From Thermoplasmata archaeon (GTDB lineage Archaea; Thermoplasmatota; Thermoplasmata; Thermoplasmatales; Thermoplasmataceae): 9,876 nucleotides of DNA. The notes under the pieces were generated by a model that saw nothing but the letters and a program-made list of their open reading frames with translations, did no database searches and had not been told where the DNA came from. The DNA is taken from contig JAJYZU010000034.1 of assembly GCA_021799755.1 (NCBI GenBank), forward strand, positions 1 to 9,876, in the 5' to 3' direction. The position numbers and the translations under genes are program-made. Below, in pieces: positions 6,638 through 9,876 of this stretch; the first letter of the stretch is position 1, and every line of letters starts with the position of its first letter.

Positions 6638-7255
6638 TCAGGAAGTGAAGATGATGATTATTGCAGTTGCGAACAGTATCAGCCCCATTACATAATCAAT
6701 GTATCTTGGAGGAATTTTTTCCATCGCACCTGCCAATCCTCTTGTCGATACATATGCCATGACAGTCAGTGAAATTGAGCTTACAACGATAAACACTGCA
6801 AGTATCAGGCCTACCTCAAGCAGGGGAAGCGCGGATCCTGCAAGTATTATTGGAATAAGTGCCAGGTCAGGAAAGGCGCTGATCGCAAGTATGGACTTTA
6901 CCGGTGCACTTGATAGATCATCCTGAAGGTCCATCTCCATCACGCCGTTGACAATGAAATATACACCGACTGCAAAGAGAAGAATTATCGATGCAATGTC
7001 AACGTATTCCAGATATCTGTGGACAAGGATGACGCCGATTACAAGGACTATTCCTGCAACAGCTTCGGAAGTTAGCGCATGAAGGGCGCCAAGCGTTGCG
7101 GCTGTAACGTACGTTCTCCTTCTTGTGTAATTAAGTTTTCCTGAGACGACTGCAAGAGGCGCCCAGTGGTCAGGTGCGATCATGTGCAGCCCTCCCAGGA
7201 CGATTGCGGTCCCCAAGAGAAAGAAGAACAATTCCATGCTTCCGCGATTGGACAT
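6638..7255 (-). CDS. Polytopic membrane protein with HX4DH motif, NiCoT/UreH-like metal transporter candidate
   Basis: The 205-residue protein has about six hydrophobic segments. In the first, GLHMIAPDHW holds His24, Asp29 and His30, an HX4DH motif that defines metal-binding helix II of nickel/cobalt transporters and recurs in UreH- and RcnA-like proteins. In the next, LGALHALTSEA gives His59. A cytosolic loop with several acidic residues (MEMDLQDDLSSAP, about 106-118) follows segment three or four. Movement of a divalent metal, perhaps nickel or cobalt, is likely from the motif but unproven; UreH/TauE-type relatives of unknown substrate remain possible. The start could be ATG 7255 or ATG 7237 (MELFFF). 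An ATG at 7336 adds a 27-residue non-family tail and is less likely. No urease or hydrogenase gene is visible nearby. Confidence 0.8.
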   Translation of the reverse strand: MSNRGSMELFFFLLGTAIVLGGLHMIAPDHWAPLAVVSGKLNYTRRRTYVTAATLGALHALTSEAVAGIVLVIGVILVHRYLEYVDIASIILLFAVGVYFIVNGVMEMDLQDDLSSAPVKSILAISAFPDLALIPIILAGSALPLLEVGLILAVFIVVSSISLTVMAYVSTRGLAGAMEKIPPRYIDYVMGLILFATAIIIIFTS

Positions 7256-7331
7256 ATTTAGATAATTTTGCCGGATTTGAAAGCTACTTGAAGAACATCT
7301 CCAGATATCATGTGAGGTTTTCCCACAACCA

Positions 7332-7373
7332 CCCAATTTTCAACGATTCATCGGAATGATTGTTGAATTTGGG
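7332..7373. repeat. Imperfect 42-base inverted repeat / hairpin between the transporter gene and the IS remnant
   Basis: CCCAA at the left pairs with TTGGG at the right. After a small internal loop, TTCAACGAT pairs with ATTGTTGAA (one G-U), then CAT pairs with ATG around a four-base CGGA loop. It lies about 80 bases upstream of the transporter-like start and about 80 bases beyond the transposase stop. It may be an operator or attenuator for the membrane protein gene, a transcription stop for the IS, or part of a degenerate terminal repeat. The sequence alone does not decide. Confidence 0.45.
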
Positions 7374-7444
7374 CAAAACAGCTTCAAATTCACTCTGATT
7401 GGGGCAATTTCATTCCCATTCTTACTGTTTTTTTCCTGAATATC

Positions 7445-7460
7445 GATAGCTTACGCTATC
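7445..7460 (-). repeat. Short perfect hairpin at the transposase stop codon
   Basis: GATAGC and GCTATC flank a four-base loop TTAC that contains the TAA stop of the transposase on the minus strand. It could form a small stem in the mRNA end. No T-run follows on the minus strand, so it is not a standard terminator. Confidence 0.3.
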
Positions 7461-7956
7461 CTGTCAAGGAATCTCGCCCTTACAAGGTTGTAGCACATGG
7501 CAGTGAAGTATGTCTTCACTCTCACTCTTTGCACTGTCGTGACCATTACATGGCCAAAGTGAAACATCCTCTTGAAGAATGCATAGGGATGTTCCACTGC
7601 CGATCTGATCTTGGATATTCTGATATTCCTGCGTTTACTCTTAACCGGCAGAGGATGATCCCTTACGGATCGATCCATTGTGCCGTTTATACCCCTGCAT
7701 TCGGATCCGAAATATCCCTTGTCCCGGTAACATATGATTCCCGGAATGCTCAGATCTATCTTGGAATCATGCACATTGGTAGGTGTTACCGATAATTTTT
7801 CTATTATCTTTATCTTGTTTACAAGTGTGTGTGCCTTGTAACCGAAGTGATGTTCATGATTCTTTGTTGCTGATGCACCATCCCTGGATCTTCGGGTATT
7901 TGCATCTTCTCCCCTGGGTTTTCCATGCTCTCCCTTATCCTCTTCGATGAATGAAG
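7451..7956 (-). CDS. IS5-type DDE transposase, 3' exon (C-terminal part), interrupted by a group II intron
   Basis: From the predicted splice junction this exon encodes about 167 residues of an IS5/IS4-superfamily transposase that normally runs about 260-330. Visible landmarks are SFIEEDKGEHGKPRG, RRSRDGASATKN, HHFGYKAH, a TNVHDS motif, the second catalytic Asp in YRDKGYFG and the catalytic Glu in RSAVEHPYAFFKRMF, 43 residues apart. The tail with YFTAMCYNLVRARFL is also typical. The frame remains open into the intron for 13 codons to a GTG at 7993, but those codons are domain VI RNA and should not be counted as protein. The N-terminal part, with the first catalytic Asp, must lie beyond the right edge. 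The intron has the same orientation, so splicing could restore the gene; without it the protein is inactive. Confidence 0.85.
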
Positions 7957-8029
7957 GTAGGGTAAAGATCAGGGTTTCCCCTGACCCTTCCACATCTAAC
8001 TGTACAGTCAGTTTTCCCGAGTACAGCTA
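7957..8029 (-). ncRNA. Group II intron catalytic core: domains V and VI
   Basis: Domain V: UAGCUGUAC pairs with GUACAGUUA, giving the catalytic AGC strand opposite GUU with the typical G-U. A distal stem UCGG/CUGA carries a GAAAA loop, and a two-base CU bulge sits between the stems on the 3' strand (8029-7997, 33 nt, the family's usual 33-35). Domain VI: GGAAGGGUCAGGG pairs through a GAAA tetraloop with CCCUGAUCUUU and CC, leaving one unpaired A at 7963 as the branch point. CCCUAC then runs to the predicted 3' splice site after 7957, so the A is the seventh base from the end, as expected. The RT stop codon UAG (8029-8027) forms the first three bases of domain V. Confidence 0.87.
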
Positions 8030-9334
8030 TCCTGCATGCTTCACCTCAGGCAACAGGGAGTTGCTACCGTATCGTATTCCTGATTCAAGAGAGTAAATTC
8101 CAAGTTTCTGGATGGTCGGGAACATATCGCCTCTTGATGACACTCTTCGTATCTTGTGTATCTGGCAGTAGCGTTTCGCCACTTTCCATTGGATGTATCT
8201 ATTGAGCCGCTTGAATATCTGCGAGGCGTTTGTGTGGTTGTAGTAATTGTACCACCCCCTGATGAGGTCGTTGAGTCTCCTGATTACGTACACCATGGGT
8301 ATCTGATGTGCAGTTCGTTTCTGCAGTACCTGCTTGACTCCTTTCCTGAACCTGTCCATTGCCTTCACAGAGGGATAGTTGTAGGTGACGGTTTTGTTTC
8401 TGGTGGAACTCCATTTCCTCATGAAATGGATCCCAAGGAAGTCAAAACCTTCTGCTGCTGTTGTTATTTTTGATTTCTCCATGTTCAGCTCCAGGTCGAG
8501 AAAGGAGATGATCCTCTTCAGCATGGTCATTGCGTTTTCCGGATCCCTGTCGGTAAGAATGACCATATCATCCGCGTAACGGATGATCTGTGCATTCTGC
8601 CCTTGTCGATCGTTCATCCTCTTTTTAACCCACAGGGTGTCCAGCTCGTTCAGGTATATGTTTGCAAGGAGCGGTGAGATAACGCCACCCTGTGGCGTTC
8701 CCATGCCTGGATACGTGATCCCGCTCCCGTTGACAACACCTGCCTTCAGCCATTCCCTTATGAGCTTCAGGATGTATGGATCAGCAATCCTCTTCATGAC
8801 GAAGAACATCATCTTTTCGTGATCTATGTGATCGAAGAATCCCATGATATCGATATCTATGACATTTGTGAGACCGAAGTTGAGATATTTCCTGATCTCT
8901 TCCGATGCCTGCTTTGCTGATCTGTGTGGTCTGTAGCCATAGCTGAAGTCCTGGAAGTCTGCTTCAAATATTGGCTCTATGATCGACTTTATTGCCTGCT
9001 GTACCACCCTATCCTTGACCGTCGGTATGCCAAGAGGACGTTTCTTTCCATTTTCCTTCTGTATGAACACCCTCCTGACATTGCTGATCTTATAGGACTC
9101 ATCGATGAGTTCCTGCTGGAGTTCGATGAGAAACTTATCTGCCCCATATGCCATTATGTCATCTATTGTCTGCTTGTCGATGCCCGCGGTTCCATGGTTT
9201 GCCGATACCTTTTCCCAAGCTTCCTCTAAGATGTCCGGCCTGCACAGCTTGTCATGCAGGCTGTAGAATTTCCTTTTCGGTTCCTCCTTAGCCTTTTGGT
9301 AAAGCCTGTTCCGGAACAGTTCGAGTCTTTTCAT
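8027..9334 (-). CDS. ltrA: Group II intron-encoded reverse transcriptase/maturase (LtrA-like), no endonuclease domain
   Basis: The 435-residue protein helps its intron splice and copies it into DNA during mobility. Domains from this start: an N-terminal RT-0/1 region (about 25-95), RPLGIP of RT-2 (99-104), DIDIMGFFDHIDH of RT-3 (160-172), GTPQGGVISPLLANIYL of RT-4 (212-228), the catalytic YADD of RT-5 (253-256), FLGIHF of RT-7 (299-304), then the maturase domain X with IRRLNDLIRGWYNYY (351-365) and a basic C-terminus. No HNH endonuclease motif follows, so target cleavage would need another mechanism such as priming at replication forks. Active-site Asp residues look intact. ATG 9334 is preferred over ATG 9352 because a perfect GGAGGT lies eight bases before it. 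The stop codon lies in domain V. Confidence 0.95.
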   Translation of the reverse strand: MKRLELFRNRLYQKAKEEPKRKFYSLHDKLCRPDILEEAWEKVSANHGTAGIDKQTIDDIMAYGADKFLIELQQELIDESYKISNVRRVFIQKENGKKRPLGIPTVKDRVVQQAIKSIIEPIFEADFQDFSYGYRPHRSAKQASEEIRKYLNFGLTNVIDIDIMGFFDHIDHEKMMFFVMKRIADPYILKLIREWLKAGVVNGSGITYPGMGTPQGGVISPLLANIYLNELDTLWVKKRMNDRQGQNAQIIRYADDMVILTDRDPENAMTMLKRIISFLDLELNMEKSKITTAAEGFDFLGIHFMRKWSSTRNKTVTYNYPSVKAMDRFRKGVKQVLQKRTAHQIPMVYVIRRLNDLIRGWYNYYNHTNASQIFKRLNRYIQWKVAKRYCQIHKIRRVSSRGDMFPTIQKLGIYSLESGIRYGSNSLLPEVKHAG

Positions 9335-9342
9335 GTCCTCGT

Positions 9343-9348
9343 ACCTCC
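9343..9348 (-). promoter_or_regulatory. Ribosome-binding site for the intron RT
   Basis: The minus strand reads GGAGGT eight bases before the ATG at 9334. This site overlaps the first codons that an alternative start at 9352 would use, so 9334 is the more likely start and the protein loses six N-terminal residues. Confidence 0.65.
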
Positions 9349-9352
9349 CCAT

Positions 9353-9876
9353 GTTTCATGGAAGGAATGGAGTCCTCCCCTGACCCGAACAGGCGTGCAT
9401 ACAGTAAGGCCCCTTCCCTCCGTGGAGGTTATGCTGTCCTTCACGTCATTGGTACTATGGACCTCTCCGACTCCTTGCGATGCCTTGCGGATCTTTTCGC
9501 CTTTCAGGCTTATGGATGCCGCTACCATTACTCAACCACCTCTCGGGGCATGTTCATGGACATCACAAGGTCTCCCAGTTTAGAGCATATGGCTTTCATC
9601 ACATGCCACCGACACGACACCGGAGAAGCAGGGGGAATCATCCTGTTGTTTACTGCCCCTGTATAAGCCTTCGCCACAGGACGACTGGCTCGGCCTTCCC
9701 ATTCTACACTGACGGTGCTATATTTCGTTCGCTTTCGCTGCGGCCTGTGATTTTGCAGGTCTATCAACTTCACACAGCCCATCACTGGGCTGCGTGTGAT
9801 ACCTGCTATCCGAATAAACAGGTAATTTCCGGAACCCAACTTGCATGGGTTAGTCATATATCATCCCTGGCGTGCC
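9353..9876 (-). ncRNA. 5' part of the group II intron RNA (domain I to the start of domain IV)
   Basis: This 524-base stretch lies between the window edge and the RT gene and has no convincing protein gene. It holds several stable stems in the minus-strand RNA: AACCCA/UGGGUU (9851-9833); ACCUG/CAGGU; and a strong CAGCCCA-GUGA-UGGGCUG hairpin with a GNRA-type loop, extended by CACA/UGUG across a two-base bulge (9798-9771). A purine-rich stretch GCAGCGAAAGCGAACG around 9742-9727 resembles the single-stranded loops of domain I. I did not assign EBS1, EBS2 or domains II-III, because the 5' exon needed for pairing is outside the window. Confidence 0.7.

Larger units (their letters stand above)
7957..9876 (-). 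mobile_element. Group II intron with reverse transcriptase, inserted in an IS5-type transposase gene (5' end beyond the window)
   Basis: A self-splicing retroelement of at least 1920 nt on the minus strand. Its parts in transcript order are a structured 5' RNA (9876-9353), a maturase/RT gene (9334-8027), domain V (8029-7997) and domain VI (7991-7961). The predicted 3' end is UAC at 7959-7957, matching the AY rule, with a bulged A seven nucleotides from the end. The GUGYG-type 5' end is not in the window; the right edge already looks like early domain I, because a stem AACCCA/UGGGUU forms at 9851-9833, so the boundary is probably close. The downstream exon is in frame with conserved transposase sequence. 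Group II introns are common in bacteria and known in some methanogens, and rarer elsewhere in archaea. Confidence 0.88.

Noticed and set aside
7374..7450. Left terminal inverted repeat of the IS5-type element
   Set aside because: The right end is outside the window, so no pair of ends can be compared and any boundary would be a guess.
7957..7993. GTG at 7993 as a start for the transposase fragment
   Set aside because: These codons coincide with domain VI of the intron, and family similarity begins only at the predicted splice junction.
8027..9352. Retron, diversity-generating or CRISPR-associated reverse transcriptase
   Set aside because: The protein has a domain X maturase region and is followed by group II domains V and VI. 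No msr/msd, template repeat or Cas gene is present.
9331..9528. 65-codon open frame on the minus strand just before the RT gene
   Set aside because: It lies in the intron RNA, overlaps the RT start in another frame and has no recognisable protein pattern.
9528..9857. 109-codon open frame on the minus strand in the 5' part of the intron
   Set aside because: It overlaps stable stems of the intron RNA, shows no protein-family pattern and has no ribosome-binding site. Such chance frames are common in group II domain I.

Overview
The window reads as archaeal chromosome, most likely from a Thermoplasmata-type (moderately thermophilic or acidophilic) organism. This is an inference from AT-rich TATA-like boxes 20-27 bases before several start codons (leaderless or nearly leaderless messages), GGTG/GGAGG ribosome-binding sites mixed with leaderless starts, GTG and TTG starts, and the mix of protein families. 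No rRNA, tRNA or CRISPR array was seen, so the lineage is not proven.

Left part (1-2250): a small hydrophobic protein that may be the tail of a gene entering from the left edge, a 324-residue extended-SDR (NAD-dependent epimerase/dehydratase-like) protein on the minus strand, and a LigB/DODA-type extradiol dioxygenase on the minus strand that stops about 90 residues short of the usual family length.

Centre (2259-4785): a compact mercury-detoxification cluster. A divergent HxlR-type winged-helix regulator faces three plus-strand genes: a free-standing cytosolic heavy-metal-binding (HMA) protein, mercuric reductase MerA with the redox pair GTCVNVGC and the C-terminal vicinal Cys pair but without a fused HMA domain, and a DUF302 protein overlapping the end of merA. 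The 69-base divergent spacer holds an inverted repeat (AATAGT-N9-ACTATT) touching both putative TATA boxes, a good operator candidate. In the expected scheme the HMA protein passes Hg(II) to MerA, which reduces it to Hg(0); the regulator assignment is by position only.

Right of centre (4911-7255), all on the minus strand: two translationally coupled DUF1801 (YdhG-like) proteins, an HPP-family membrane protein, and a polytopic membrane protein with an HX4DH motif resembling NiCoT/UreH-type metal transporters.

Right end (7451-9876): nested mobile elements. The C-terminal half of an IS5-type DDE transposase is interrupted by a group II intron in the same orientation. The intron encodes a reverse transcriptase/maturase (no HNH endonuclease). 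Domain V and domain VI can be drawn base by base, with a bulged branch-point A seven nucleotides from a predicted 3' splice site at 7957/7956. The 5' part of the intron RNA fills 9353-9876; its 5' splice site and the 5' exon of the transposase lie at or beyond the right edge. The RT stop codon lies inside the first strand of domain V.
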